Source: Ghiorsea sp.
GTDB taxonomy: Bacteria > Pseudomonadota > Zetaproteobacteria > Mariprofundales > Mariprofundaceae
DNA length: 5,594 nucleotides
Direction: 5' to 3'
Assembly (NCBI GenBank): GCA_027053695.1
Contig: JALUHL010000025.1
Span: 1-5,594, forward strand
The notes below the pieces were generated by a model that made no database searches, had not been told where the DNA came from, and saw only the letters and a list, made by a program, of their open reading frames with translations. Made by a program: the position numbers and the translations under genes. Below, in pieces: positions 5,446 through 5,594 of this stretch (positions are counted from its first letter, which is position 1; the number at the start of each line of letters is the position of its first letter).

Positions 5446-5594
5446 ATGTCTGATGACCAAGATAAGTCCCAACAGACCGAAGATGCCAGTGATAAGCGGC
5501 TAGAGGATGCCCGCAATAAAGGGCAGGTTGCAACTAGCCGTGAGCCTTCAACGGCTATTGCATTTCTTATCTTGGCCTCGCTATCAGCCACTGG
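5446..5594 (+). CDS. flhB: Flagellar export protein FlhB, N-terminal part (3' truncated by window)
   Basis: FlhB is the export-gate protein that switches substrate specificity from rod/hook to filament through autocleavage of its C-terminal domain. Only the first 49 codons are in the window. They show the charged N-terminal stretch typical of the family, with E12-D13-A14 in the place of the usual E-E-P. The motif DKRLEDARNKGQVATSRE (16-33) corresponds to the conserved (K/R)RLEEAR-KGQV-RS(R/K)E of flagellar FlhB. The first membrane segment begins near residue 36 (STAIAFLILASLSAT). The NPTH autocleavage site lies beyond the window. GGGGA (5433-5437), inside the end of fliR, is the likely ribosome-binding site, eight bases before the ATG. 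The gene is co-transcribed with fliQ and fliR. Confidence 0.93.
   Translation, partial: MSDDQDKSQQTEDASDKRLEDARNKGQVATSREPSTAIAFLILASLSAT

Noticed and set aside
4394..5594. Virulence-type (injectisome) SctS/SctT/SctU genes
   Set aside because: FliQ and FliR signatures and the flagellar FlhB N-terminus (RLEDARNKGQVATSRE) fit the flagellar branch, and no injectisome-specific genes are present.
1..5594. Mobile elements, CRISPR arrays, tRNA or rRNA genes
   Set aside because: No transposase, spaced repeats, cloverleaf or rRNA-like stretch was found, and the gaps between genes total under 200 bases.

Overview
The window is a compact, almost wholly coding stretch of a Gram-negative, flagellated bacterium, with every supported gene on the + strand. 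Gene content (PheT, RNase R, DapA and the flagellar export proteins FliQ, FliR and FlhB) fits a proteobacterium. The moderate base composition and the mix of genes do not fix the genus. A deep-branching or iron-oxidising proteobacterial lineage is only a guess.

Layout: (1) 2-631, the 3' end of pheT (phenylalanyl-tRNA synthetase beta subunit). (2) 635-2800, an RNase R gene that starts on a TTG three bases after the pheT stop and in the same frame. Its protein lacks the usual N-terminal winged-helix domain and C-terminal lysine-rich tail, and instead carries a long basic, disordered-looking N-terminal arm. (3) 2848-3369, a small stand-alone protein with the His/Cys/His-His pattern of the CZB (chemoreceptor zinc-binding) domain and no recognisable output domain. 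(4) 3456-4346, dapA, the first committed enzyme of lysine/diaminopimelate synthesis, behind its own candidate sigma-70 promoter. (5) 4394 to the window end, the flagellar type III export genes fliQ-fliR-flhB, tightly coupled, with flhB cut by the window edge.

The most interesting non-coding spot is the 47-base gap between dapA and fliQ. It holds a very good sigma-54 (-24/-12) promoter match (GG-N10-GC) enclosed by a perfect 8-bp inverted repeat, TCATGAGC...GCTCATGA. The predicted transcription start falls almost on the fliQ ATG, so the transcript from this promoter would be nearly leaderless.

Functionally this is two housekeeping blocks (translation/RNA decay, then lysine/cell-wall precursor synthesis) joined to a flagellar export block, with a putative zinc- or redox-sensing CZB protein between them. 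No mobile element, CRISPR array, tRNA or rRNA was seen. The only gaps between genes are 3, 47, 86, 47 and 3 bases.
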